Shown here in pieces: positions 49,940-57,335 of a stretch of DNA of 64,000 nt (within the stretch, counting starts at the first letter, position 1; every line of letters starts with the position of its first letter). The DNA is from Nocardioides sp. zg-1230. Its GTDB lineage: Bacteria; Actinomycetota; Actinomycetes; Propionibacteriales; Nocardioidaceae. The DNA is taken from assembly GCF_013155335.1 (NCBI RefSeq), contig NZ_JABJQZ010000001.1, positions 682,001 through 746,000 of the forward strand, read 5' to 3'. Under the pieces are notes generated by a model. The model was not told where the DNA came from. It ran no database searches and was given only the letters and a program-made list of their open reading frames with translations. A program made the position numbers and the translations under genes.

Positions 49940-51654
49940 GTGAGGCTCTCCTCGATCGAGACCAGCCGCGACCGGAGGAACTCGCCGAGCCCCTTCGCCT
50001 GCGGGTCGAACCGGGTGGATGCGGCCACGCCCTGCCCGAGCAGGCCGTGCACGACGAGGTTGACCGCGCCCAGGTGGGGCAGCAGCCAGACGTCGACGTC
50101 GAGGTCGGCGGCCTCCGGCAGGAGGGTGGGGATGCCGCGCGGTGACATCAGCTTGAACAGCCACTGCACGCGGGCGTCGTACGTCTCCGGGTCGACGCCG
50201 TCGTGCGCGACCCAGAGGCCGATGTTGGCGTCGCCGCCCTTGTCGCCCGAGCGCGCGTGGACGAACGTGCCCAGCGGCAGGCGGCGCGTGAGCGTGTCGT
50301 GCTCGGCCGGGTACGGCGACGGACGGCGGCCCGGAGCCTCTGTCGCGGGGGTGTACGTCGTCGGGTCGGCGACGACCTCGCGGCGGCCGTCGGCGTGGAC
50401 GACGGTGTGCGCGACGTCGGCGCGGTCGACGTACTCGGCCCGGTAGACGCCGAACGGCGTCGCGGGGGCGGGGGGTGCCGTCATCGTGAACCCGGGGTAG
50501 GACCCGAGCGCGAGCTCGACGACCGCGGCGGTGAAGGCGCGCCCGACCGGGTCGGGCGAGGGGTCCTTGACGGTGCAGCGCAGCAGGGTGGAGGCCGCCT
50601 CCTCGGAGTCCGCGTCGTGGGTCGGCGGGTCGACGGCCGACCAAGTCACCTCGGCGGCGGTGAGGCGCGTGGTGAGCTGCTCGCGCGCCCACGCGGCCTT
50701 GGCCTCGACGTCGAGGCCGGTCAGGACGAGCTCGACCTGGTTGCGCCAGCCGCCGAGCTCGTTGACGCAGACCTTGAGCCGTTCGGGCGGCGCCTCGCCG
50801 ACGACGCCGCGGATCGCGACCCGGTCCTCGCCCTGCTGCTCGAGGCGCACCGAGTCGAGGTGGACGGTGACGTCGGGCCCGAGGTAGCGGGTGGACTGGA
50901 TCTCGTAGACGAGCTGGGCGGTGACGGTGTCGACGGTGACCGCCCCGCCGGTGCCGGCGTGCTTGGTGATCACGCTCGACCCGTCGGCGGCGACCTCCGC
51001 CACCGGGAATCCGAGCGGCCGGTCGCGGTGGGGCAGGTCGAGGAAGCCGCTGAAGTTGCCCCCCGTCGCCTGGGTGCCGCACTCGATGACGTGGCCCGCG
51101 ACGACCGCGCCCGCCAGCTCGTCGTACGACGTCGCGCTCCAGCCGTGGTGCGCGACGGCGGGACCGACCACGAGGGAGGCGTCGGTCACCCGGCCGGTGA
51201 CGACCACGTCGGCGCCGGCGGTCAGGGCGGCGGCGATGCCGAAGCCGCCGAGGTAGGCGTTGGCGGTGAGGGCGTTCGGAAAGGAGAGGTGGCGTACGTC
51301 GTCGCCCTCGACGTGGGCGACCTGCGGGTCGAGCCCGAGGCCGGCGGCGACCTCCCGGACCTTGTCAGCCAGGCCGGCCGGGTTGAGCCCGCCGGCGTTG
51401 GCGACGATCTTCACGCCGCGTTCGAGCGCGAGGCCGAGGGAGTCCTCGAGCTGGCGCACGAAGGTGCGGGCGTAGCCGAGGGACGCGTCCTTGAGCTGGT
51501 CCTTGCCGAGGATGAGCATCGTGAGCTCGGCGAGGTAGTCGCCGGTGAGGACGTCGAGCTCGCCCTGCTCCAGCATCTCCCGCATGGCGGTGAGCCGGTC
51601 GCCGTAGAAGCCGGAGCAGTTGCCGATCCGCACGACCCCGGTCGCCGGGCTCAT
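49936..51654 (-). CDS. AtuA-like (DUF1446) acyclic terpene utilisation family protein
   Basis: 572 residues from ATG 51654 (ATGA overlap with the upstream stop). It begins VVRIGNCSGFYGDRLTAMREML and has DVLTGDYLAELTMLIL, VKIVANAGGLNPAGLADKVREVAAGLG, ADVVVTGRVTDASLVVGPAVAHHGW and HVIECGTQATGGNFSGF, all typical of DUF1446/AtuA. The second part (from ~residue 460) carries LGTFVHARSGDKGGDANIGLWV, the AtuA-like ferredoxin-fold domain, so the fused long form is present. AtuA is needed for citronellol/geraniol use in Pseudomonas, but its exact reaction is unknown. Its company here with carboxylase and dehydrogenases fits that pathway type. Confidence 0.88.
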   Translation of the reverse strand: MSPATGVVRIGNCSGFYGDRLTAMREMLEQGELDVLTGDYLAELTMLILGKDQLKDASLGYARTFVRQLEDSLGLALERGVKIVANAGGLNPAGLADKVREVAAGLGLDPQVAHVEGDDVRHLSFPNALTANAYLGGFGIAAALTAGADVVVTGRVTDASLVVGPAVAHHGWSATSYDELAGAVVAGHVIECGTQATGGNFSGFLDLPHRDRPLGFPVAEVAADGSSVITKHAGTGGAVTVDTVTAQLVYEIQSTRYLGPDVTVHLDSVRLEQQGEDRVAIRGVVGEAPPERLKVCVNELGGWRNQVELVLTGLDVEAKAAWAREQLTTRLTAAEVTWSAVDPPTHDADSEEAASTLLRCTVKDPSPDPVGRAFTAAVVELALGSYPGFTMTAPPAPATPFGVYRAEYVDRADVAHTVVHADGRREVVADPTTYTPATEAPGRRPSPYPAEHDTLTRRLPLGTFVHARSGDKGGDANIGLWVAHDGVDPETYDARVQWLFKLMSPRGIPTLLPEAADLDVDVWLLPHLGAVNLVVHGLLGQGVAASTRFDPQAKGLGEFLRSRLVSIEESLT

Positions 51655-52439
51655 CGCGGCGACCGTCCCTCGCCCGGCTGGCCGGCGAAGGCCTGGGCGA
51701 TGTCGAGCCAGCGGTCGACGTCGTCGCCGGTGGCGACGAGGTCGGTGTCGGCGCGGTGCAGGCGCTGGGTGACGAGGCGGCAGAAGTCGCCGGCGCTGCC
51801 GGTGAGCGTCTGCGCGGCGTCGTCGGGCCCCCACGACCACACGTCGCCCGACGGGGCGACGAGGTCCACGCGGAACTCCTCGGCCGGGGCGTCGAGGCCG
51901 CGGAGGTGATGAGCGAAGTTGCGGGTGCGTACGCCGAGGTGGGCGACGTGGCGGATCCGGTCGGTGTCCTCGACCGGGGCGCCGAGGGCCTCGTGGACGT
52001 CGAGGCTGTGCGCCCACGTCTCCATGAGCCGCGCGGTCGCCATCGAGGTGGCCGACATCGGGGGACCGAACCACGGCATCTTCTCGCCCTGCGGCATCGC
52101 GACGAGCGTCGCGCGCAGGTCGGCCCGTGCCCGGCGCCAGCGCTCGAGGAGGCCGGGCTCACGCGCGATGGCGAGCGCCTGGACGTCGACGTAGCCCTCG
52201 GGGTCGGCGATCGCCTCGAGGACGACCGCGTCCCAGGCCTCCTTGTCGGTGGCGGCCTTGACCGCGACCTCGTCGGTCCACGCGAGGTGGGCGACCTGGG
52301 TGGCGACGTCCCAGCCGGGAGCCGGGGTCGGGGTGCGCCAGCCGCCGTCGGCCGACTCGTCGAGGTCGGCGACGAGCCGCTCGAGCCGGTCCCCCTCGGC
52401 CTCGAGGTCGGTCAGCACCTGGGTGAGGACGTCGGTCAC
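51651..52439 (-). CDS. TIGR03084-type (maleylpyruvate isomerase-like, DinB fold) protein
   Basis: 262 residues from GTG 52439, overlapping the TetR stop. A DinB/MDMPI four-helix bundle: LEAEGDRLERLVADLDESADGGWRTPTPAPGWDVATQVAHLAWTDEVAV; the His of VAHLAW and the TWAHSLDVHEAL histidines are candidate metal ligands. The C-terminal SCP2-like domain is APSGDVWSWGPDDAAQTLTGSAGDFCRLVTQRLH. Members commonly accompany AtuA/acyl-CoA dehydrogenase operons in actinobacteria. A mycothiol-linked or hydrolase role has been proposed for relatives but not for this protein. Confidence 0.83.
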   Translation of the reverse strand: MTDVLTQVLTDLEAEGDRLERLVADLDESADGGWRTPTPAPGWDVATQVAHLAWTDEVAVKAATDKEAWDAVVLEAIADPEGYVDVQALAIAREPGLLERWRRARADLRATLVAMPQGEKMPWFGPPMSATSMATARLMETWAHSLDVHEALGAPVEDTDRIRHVAHLGVRTRNFAHHLRGLDAPAEEFRVDLVAPSGDVWSWGPDDAAQTLTGSAGDFCRLVTQRLHRADTDLVATGDDVDRWLDIAQAFAGQPGEGRSPR

Positions 52440-53065
52440 TGCTGCTCCTGTCGGTCGAGCTCGCGGTCGATCACGTCGGCCCACTCGCGCAGGATCCGGC
52501 GGCGGCGGGCCGAGTCGTCGGTGATCGTGGAGGCCAGGCCCAGGCCACGCACGAGGTCGAGGGTCGCCTGGACCAGCTCGCGCACGCCCGGGCGTGACTC
52601 GTCCACGCCGAGCGCGGCGACGGTCAGCCGGTGCGCCTCGCGACCGACCCGCTGCTCCAGCGGACCGACCGCCGCGAGCAGGGCCTCGTCGGTGCGGGCG
52701 GCCACCCACAGCTCCAGTGCGGCGGCGAAGACCGGGGAGGCGAAGTGGTCGCCGAGCATCTCGACCACAGCGCGGGTACGCCGTCCGCCCGACGGCAGGT
52801 GGGCCACCGCGTCCGCGAGCTCGGCACCCCGCCGCTCGGTGAGGTGTTCGACGGCGGCGACGACGAGGTCGTTCTTGGTCGGGAAGTGGTGCAGCTGCGC
52901 GCCGCGGCTGACCCCCGCCCGCTCGGAGACGAGGGTCGTCGACGTGCCCGTGAAGCCGCGTTCCACCAGCAGCTCGACCGTCGCGTCCAGCAGGCGCGCC
53001 CTCATCGCCCGGGTCCGGTCGGCCTGCGGCACGCGGGGTGCGGCGGCCGGGAGGGGGGAGGTCAC
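52436..53065 (-). CDS. TetR-family transcriptional regulator
   Basis: 209 residues from GTG 53065. N-terminal helix-turn-helix RLLDATVELLVERGFTGTSTTLVSERAGVSRGAQLHHFPTKNDLVVAAVEHL. The C-terminal ligand domain is all-helical (ALELWVAARTDEALLAAVGPLEQRVGREAHRL). It is the first gene of the reverse operon that encodes the AtuA-like and carboxylase proteins, so it likely controls this unit in response to an acyl-CoA. An AGTCA-AGCC-TGACT palindrome lies in the AT-richer stretch upstream. Confidence 0.88.
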   Translation of the reverse strand: MTSPLPAAAPRVPQADRTRAMRARLLDATVELLVERGFTGTSTTLVSERAGVSRGAQLHHFPTKNDLVVAAVEHLTERRGAELADAVAHLPSGGRRTRAVVEMLGDHFASPVFAAALELWVAARTDEALLAAVGPLEQRVGREAHRLTVAALGVDESRPGVRELVQATLDLVRGLGLASTITDDSARRRRILREWADVIDRELDRQEQQ

Positions 53066-53071
53066 GGACCC

Positions 53072-53108
53072 AGCCTGCCGTCGTACAAACAAACAGTCAA
53101 GCCTGACT
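53072..53108 (-). promoter_or_regulatory. Promoter/operator candidate for the TetR-led operon
   Basis: On the reverse strand, TTGACT (53100-53095) and CAGGCT (53077-53072) are 17 bases apart and fit -35 and -10 boxes. The start point would fall close to GTG 53065, so the transcript would be leaderless or nearly so. The -35 overlaps the palindrome AGTCA-AGCC-TGACT at 53095-53108, a suitable autoregulatory site for TetR. The stretch is much more AT-rich than its surroundings. Confidence 0.4.
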
Positions 53109-53139
53109 TTTATTGGCACCTTGGGTACGCGCCCCGCCG

Positions 53140-53206
53140 GTGGTAGTCCAGTGGGGGATGGTCGTGCGGGCCCCCGTTTGACGACCATCGGCCACTGGAC
53201 TACCCC
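53140..53206. repeat. Palindromic repeat, family 1 copy B
   Basis: Arms 53140-53165 and 53181-53206 pair at 23 of 26 positions around a 15-base loop. GTAGTCCAGTGG at one end and CCACTGGACTAC at the other are the same ends as in the element at 25974-26040, and the inner GATGGTCGT/ACGACCATC is shared too. It lies between the TetR gene and the 3' end of the Ig-like surface-protein gene. Confidence 0.75.
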
Positions 53207-53220
53207 GATAGGGCGGGCGA

Positions 53221-54825
53221 TCAGGGGGACACCTGCGTGACCGTTCCCACGGCACCGCAGGTCGAGGTCGTCCCGAGCCACAGGTCGCCCTCGGTGACCG
53301 ACGTCTGCCACGCGTACCAGCCGGACTCGAGCACCTGGACGCTCAAGGACTGGAACGTGCCGTTGTCGGGGCGGCGTTGGGTCACCTGCTTGTGGGTGCC
53401 CGTACAGGCGGCAAGACCGGCCGTGGCGAACGGGCCGTAGAGCGTGGTGGTCACGTCGATCGGGCCTCCGAACGGCAGCCCGCCCACGGTGACCCGGGCC
53501 GAGACCGCGTCGTACGCCGCCGCGGTGGCCGGTGCTGAGAGTCCCACCGTCGCGCGGGAGCGCACCCGGACCGGCGCGCCGCACGAGGCCACGGGCACGC
53601 TGGAGTCCGTCCCGTCGACCATCACGCGCCACAGGTAGTAGCCACCGGCGGCCGGGGCGATCGCGGGCGAGGCGTAGGCGCCGTCGGCGAGGACCGGCAT
53701 CGAGACGCTGCCCACCGCTGGACCACCGCAGTGGGCGACCGCCGCGGAGGCGAACGGTCCGTGCAGCGACGCCGTGGCCGTGCGGCTGGCGCCGTCGCCG
53801 TCGACCGTCGCCACCACCCGCGCCGCGGAGCCGGCCACGAGCACGGTCGGGTCCGCCGCGAGGCTCAGGGACTGCGGGCCGCGGACCGCGACCCGGGCGC
53901 TGGCCGCGATCGTGCGACGTACGCCGCCCTCGGCCGCGGACGCCTGGCGTTCGCGGTCGGCGCCGCGGACGCGCAGCCAGTGCAGGGGCACCTGACCGAC
54001 CTCCGCGACGACCGTGCGCCAGCCGGCGAGCGGTGCGGCGAGGCGCACCAGCGCCCGCCCGTCGTCACCCGTCACCGCGTCGAGCGGACCGGCGGCCGGC
54101 TGGGAGGTGCCACCGTCGGGAGAGGTCACGGTCACCGGCAGGCCCGCAACCGGTCCTCCGTGACCGTCGGTCACGCGGACGGTCACGGCCGTCACCCCGC
54201 CGACGTCGGCCGTGGTGGCCTCGACGACGACCTCGTGGGGCCCGGCGCTCGCGCGCGAACCGCTCAGCATGAGGCGTACGTAGCGGCGCACCGTGGCCGG
54301 GTCGCCCGAGGCCCGGACCCGAGCGGCGCCTCGTCGGGCGCCGAGCTGCCAGGCCCGGCCACCGAGGAGGTGGAGCACCGCCGCGTCGACCGCCGCGGCC
54401 TGGACGGCGTCCTTGTGGCCGCCGTACTTCGACAGGATCCAGGCGGCGCGCTGCGTGGCGGCCTCGGACGGTCCCTTGGGGCCCCGGAGGTCGGAGGTGG
54501 CATCGGCTTCGCGGAAGCCGGCCCGGTTGGGTCGGCGGCCGGGCGTGATCACGAAGACGGGCGTGCCGTCGAGCCGGTAGCCGCCGATCCAGCCCCCGGA
54601 CGCGCGGCCGGTCGAGGGGATGCGGAAGCCGGCCCACCGCTCGGCCCGGTCGTCGGCGCTGGCGGCCAGGGGCGCGGGCAGTGCCACGAGGGTCGACAGG
54701 GTGAGCGTGGTGGCCAGGACTGCGCCGAGGAGGAAGGCGAGGAGTGCGGCGAACGGGCGGCCGCGTGCCGGGCGTGACGGGGCCGGCGGTGCGGGGTCCG
54801 CAGCGGTGGTCGTGGTGGTCGGCAT
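53221..54825 (-). CDS. Secreted or membrane-anchored protein with Ig-like repeats
   Basis: 534 residues from ATG 54825 (GAGGAG before it), 11 bases after the SARP gene. One N-terminal membrane segment (FAALLAFLLGAVLATTLTLSTLVAL, residues ~25-50), then a domain with GGWIGGYRLDGTPVFVITPG. A helical stretch AAWILSKYGGHKDAVQAAAVDAAVLHLLGG follows, like those of VaFE/thioester surface proteins. Several beta-sandwich repeats come next, including VVVEATTADVGGVTAVTVRVTDGHGGPVAGLPVTVTSP. Three repeats each hold a Cys pair pattern (AHCGG, ASCGAP, AACTGT, TSTCGA). There is no LPxTG sorting signal. It is co-transcribed with the SARP regulator and may be displayed on the cell surface. Function unknown. 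Confidence 0.75.
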   Translation of the reverse strand: MPTTTTTAADPAPPAPSRPARGRPFAALLAFLLGAVLATTLTLSTLVALPAPLAASADDRAERWAGFRIPSTGRASGGWIGGYRLDGTPVFVITPGRRPNRAGFREADATSDLRGPKGPSEAATQRAAWILSKYGGHKDAVQAAAVDAAVLHLLGGRAWQLGARRGAARVRASGDPATVRRYVRLMLSGSRASAGPHEVVVEATTADVGGVTAVTVRVTDGHGGPVAGLPVTVTSPDGGTSQPAAGPLDAVTGDDGRALVRLAAPLAGWRTVVAEVGQVPLHWLRVRGADRERQASAAEGGVRRTIAASARVAVRGPQSLSLAADPTVLVAGSAARVVATVDGDGASRTATASLHGPFASAAVAHCGGPAVGSVSMPVLADGAYASPAIAPAAGGYYLWRVMVDGTDSSVPVASCGAPVRVRSRATVGLSAPATAAAYDAVSARVTVGGLPFGGPIDVTTTLYGPFATAGLAACTGTHKQVTQRRPDNGTFQSLSVQVLESGWYAWQTSVTEGDLWLGTTSTCGAVGTVTQVSP

Positions 54826-54836
54826 GGCGCTGCTCC

Positions 54837-56495
54837 TCACCCCACCGGGCCCGGGTCCTGGGTGCCGGGATCGGTGGGTTCGCCGGGCGGGCTCGGGTTC
54901 CGCGTCGGGCTGGGCTGGGGGGTCTGGCTCGGGGACGGGTCCGGCTGCTGGGTCGGGGTGGGGTTCGGCGTGGGGTTCGGCGTGGGGTTCGGCGTGGGGT
55001 TCGGCGTGGGCGTCGGGGTGGGGGTGGAGGCCTGGGTCGGGGCGGGGGTCGTCGCGGCGACCTGCGTCGTGGCGGGGGTCGTGGCGGGGGTCGGGGTGGG
55101 CGTCGGGGTGGGGGTCTGCGCGGGCGGCGGGGACGGGTCGCGCCGGGGTTCCTCGGCCGCGACCAGGGCGGGAGCATCCGGGTCGGCGACCCGGACCTCG
55201 CCGACGACGGGCGCGGCGGTCGGGGACGTCGCCGACCACTCGTAGGTGCCACCGTCGAGCCCGCCCAGGACCAGTCGCTGCCCGTCGCGACTGCGTACGA
55301 CGACGCTGCGCACGACGCTCCTCCCGGACGGTCCGGCGACCTCGAGCCGGACGCGGGCCGGGCGCTGGGTGGCCCTGACGACGAAGGCAGCGGCACCCTG
55401 GGCCGCGTCGACGGGACGCACGAGCACCTCGCGGGCGGGGGACGCCGGGCCGTCGTCGGAGGTCGCCCCGGTCCGGCGGTCCGACGGCGCGGGCGGGAGG
55501 CGGTCGGCGGACGCCGGGTCGGTCGGCCGGGTGCGGTCGGGGCCGAGGTTGGCGACCGACACCGAGACTGCCAGGACGAGGGCCGCCCCCACCGCCAGCC
55601 GCGCAGCGGTCGCCCGCCGGGACAGGCCGGCCGGCCCTGTGGGGGACAGGGGGTCCGGTGGGGGCGGCGGTCCGGGGTGAGCGACCCGTGGACCGGGTGG
55701 CGCGACCTGCCGCAGGACCGACCCGGTCGGCTCGGTCGGTCGGGCCGTCCCCGTGGCGGGCGCCCGGCGTTGGACGGGGACGACGGGCGGCGCGGGGTCC
55801 TCCACGAGGGCGCCGAGGGCGGGCGAGGGCACGACGCCGAGCTCGGTGCGGACGACGTCGCGGTAGCGCTCGAGCTCACGCAGGGCACCGGCCCGGTCCC
55901 CGCGCCCGAGGAGGGCGCGGATCAGCAGCTCGCTCGCCGACTCCCGCAAGGGCTCGGCGCGGGCGACCGCTCGCGCGGCGTCCTCGGCGAGCGTGGTGTT
56001 GCCGTGGTCGAGGGCCCGCCGCGCCAGCCGCTCAAGCGCGCCGATCCGCTGGTGCTCGAGCTCGTCGCGGTGCGCCTCGACCCACTCGTCGTACCAACCG
56101 GGGAGCAGCTGCTCCCCCGCCAGCGTGACCAGCAGCGACGGGTCCGCCCCGGCGTCCGGGTCCGTGGCGGTTGCCACGGCCTCCCGCAGGACGTGGACGT
56201 CCACCACGACGTCCGCCGCGAGCCCGATGCTCGTCCGGTCGGCGGCGAGCAGGCCCGGACAGCGCTGGTGGGTCTGCGCGACGGCCCGCCTGAGGCTCGC
56301 GAGGGCACGGGCGTCGGTGCTCTCGGGCCACAGCGTGCCGGCGACCTGCGCGCGGGCGTGCGTACCGGTGAGGGCGAGCAGGGCGCACAGGCGCTGCTCG
56401 CGCCCGCCGAGCGCGACGACGTCGCCGTCCACGACGAGCTGCCACCCGCCGAGGAGGCTCAGTCCACGACTGGCTGCCAGCGCTGTCTCCGGCAT
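54837..56495 (-). CDS. Membrane-anchored SARP (BTAD) transcriptional regulator
   Basis: 552 residues. N-terminal OmpR-like winged helix (LSLLGGWQLVVDGDVVALGGREQRLCALLAL, residues ~12-95) and a bacterial transcriptional activation domain (~97-240: DVHVLREAVATATD to ALRELERYRDVVRTELGVVPSPAL) make a complete SARP. A Pro-rich linker and one membrane helix (~288-312, AARLAVGAALVLAVSVSVAN) follow. The outside part holds a beta-domain (VRLEVAGPSGRSVVRSVVVRSRDG) and a Thr/Pro/Asn repeat tail. Most SARPs are soluble, so a ToxR-like membrane-spanning form is unusual. It likely activates the divergent peptide genes through the phased repeats at 56655-56692. Confidence 0.85.
   Translation of the reverse strand: MPETALAASRGLSLLGGWQLVVDGDVVALGGREQRLCALLALTGTHARAQVAGTLWPESTDARALASLRRAVAQTHQRCPGLLAADRTSIGLAADVVVDVHVLREAVATATDPDAGADPSLLVTLAGEQLLPGWYDEWVEAHRDELEHQRIGALERLARRALDHGNTTLAEDAARAVARAEPLRESASELLIRALLGRGDRAGALRELERYRDVVRTELGVVPSPALGALVEDPAPPVVPVQRRAPATGTARPTEPTGSVLRQVAPPGPRVAHPGPPPPPDPLSPTGPAGLSRRATAARLAVGAALVLAVSVSVANLGPDRTRPTDPASADRLPPAPSDRRTGATSDDGPASPAREVLVRPVDAAQGAAAFVVRATQRPARVRLEVAGPSGRSVVRSVVVRSRDGQRLVLGGLDGGTYEWSATSPTAAPVVGEVRVADPDAPALVAAEEPRRDPSPPPAQTPTPTPTPTPATTPATTQVAATTPAPTQASTPTPTPTPNPTPNPTPNPTPNPTPTQQPDPSPSQTPQPSPTRNPSPPGEPTDPGTQDPGPVG
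54961..55008 (-). repeat. Four perfect 12-bp tandem repeats within the SARP gene
   Basis: GGGTTCGGCGTG occurs four times in a row and codes for repeated NPTP units in the extracellular tail of the regulator. It is likely to vary in copy number between strains through slippage. Confidence 0.8.
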
Positions 56496-56654
56496 GGTCG
56501 ATCACCGAGACTTCCCTCTCCCGTGCCGCGGCTCGCACGGCGAGTCGCGGGCTTCCCCGACCGACCACGGTGCCCGAATCCCACCCCTAAGGAGTAGAGG
56601 CCCGCACTGATCTCCCCAGGATTGGGGTCGACGTCCAGACCAGTCCTGACCACC

Positions 56655-56692
56655 TCACGCGGCGTCACCGACCGGTCACGCAGGAGTCACGC
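56655..56692. promoter_or_regulatory. Four phased TCACSS direct repeats, SARP-type binding sites
   Basis: TCACGC, TCACCG, TCACGC and TCACGC start at 56655, 56665, 56676 and 56687, that is at 10-, 11- and 11-base steps. Direct repeats at one helical turn are the known target layout of SARP regulators. They lie 57 bases upstream of the first small peptide gene and 160 bases upstream of the divergent SARP gene. Confidence 0.6.
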
Positions 56693-56748
56693 TGGCCCGA
56701 GTGCGATGTGCCCGCCAGAGAAACCGCACAAGGGGGGAGGTGAACATC

Positions 56749-56943
56749 ATGCGGGAACTGTCATTCGCCGAGCTCGACACCGAGCGCACCGAGCTTCTTC
56801 CGATCCGGGAGACGCTGATCTTCGGCAACACCAACTTTGCCAACGTCTGGGCGACCAACTCGTCCATGGCCGTGAACGCCGCCACCTTCGGGTCCCTCGC
56901 GCACAGCGAGGCCTGGCAGGCGATCACCGTCACGCAGGGCTGA
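56749..56943 (+). CDS. Small peptide A (64 residues), putative precursor
   Basis: ATG 56749 follows a very strong ribosome site (AGGGGGGAGGTGA). The acidic N-terminal part (residues 1-20, ELSFAELDTERTELLP) leads to LPIRETL at 17-23. An Asn/Ala/Ser/Thr-rich neutral C-terminal part follows with AVNAATFGS at 41-49. It has no signal peptide and no Cys. The second peptide at 57033 shares the L-P-x-R-E-T-L and A-V-N-A-A-T-x-G-S blocks. That is the look of RiPP leader/core precursors. A 12-bp perfect stem-loop follows the stop by 7 bases. I do not recognise the family. Confidence 0.7.
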   Translation: MRELSFAELDTERTELLPIRETLIFGNTNFANVWATNSSMAVNAATFGSLAHSEAWQAITVTQG

Positions 56944-56950
56944 TGACCGG

Positions 56951-56982
56951 GCGTGGCCTCCCTGCGGAGGGGGAGGCCACGC
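56951..56982 (+). terminator. 12-bp perfect stem-loop after peptide A
   Basis: GCGTGGCCTCCC and its exact complement with an 8-base loop, starting 7 bases after the stop codon of peptide A. It has no T-tract. It probably acts as a partial terminator or 3' protection, giving more peptide mRNA than downstream mRNA. Confidence 0.75.
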
Positions 56983-57032
56983 AAGGTCTGTGCCGCCCTC
57001 CGCCGACCCAGCACAGATGGAGGTGAACCCGC

Positions 57033-57251
57033 ATGGTCCGACGAAACGAGCTCGTCATGGCCGACCTCGAGGCCGAGACGGCCACGCCGTTGCCCCGTCG
57101 GGAGACGTTGAGCTGCCAGTTCGCGTGCGTCAACGTCACCAACGTCGTGGGCGTCAACCTCGCCCTCGCCGTCAACGCGGCCACGATCGGCTCCCAGGCC
57201 AATGCACTGGCGCTGCAGTACCTCGCCTCGGTGCAGATGCACATGCCGTGA
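57033..57251 (+). CDS. Small peptide B (72 residues), putative precursor
   Basis: ATG 57033 with GGAGGTGA before it. Layout as in peptide A: an acidic N-terminus (NELVMADLEAETATPL), LPRRETL at 20-26, then a neutral aliphatic/Asn-rich part with AVNAATIGS at 46-54. It ends with a Met/His-rich tail (SVQMHMP). Unlike A it has two Cys (28 and 32, in SCQFACVN), which could be crosslinked. The pair looks like duplicated and diverged precursors handled by the protease/ATPase fusion downstream. Product and function are unknown. Confidence 0.7.
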   Translation: MVRRNELVMADLEAETATPLPRRETLSCQFACVNVTNVVGVNLALAVNAATIGSQANALALQYLASVQMHMP

Positions 57252-57255
57252 GACC

Positions 57256-57293
57256 CGGCGGCGGGCGCGTTTGCTCTGGCGCGCCCGCCGCCG
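57256..57293 (+). terminator. 14-bp perfect stem-loop after peptide B
   Basis: CGGCGGCGGGCGCG and its exact complement with a 10-base loop, 4 bases after the stop of peptide B and 42 bases before the fusion protease gene. As with the hairpin after peptide A, it probably limits read-through into the enzyme gene. Confidence 0.78.
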
Positions 57294-57335
57294 TCGCGCG
57301 ATCCACCCACCAGAGCAGACAGAGCACCCAGAGCG

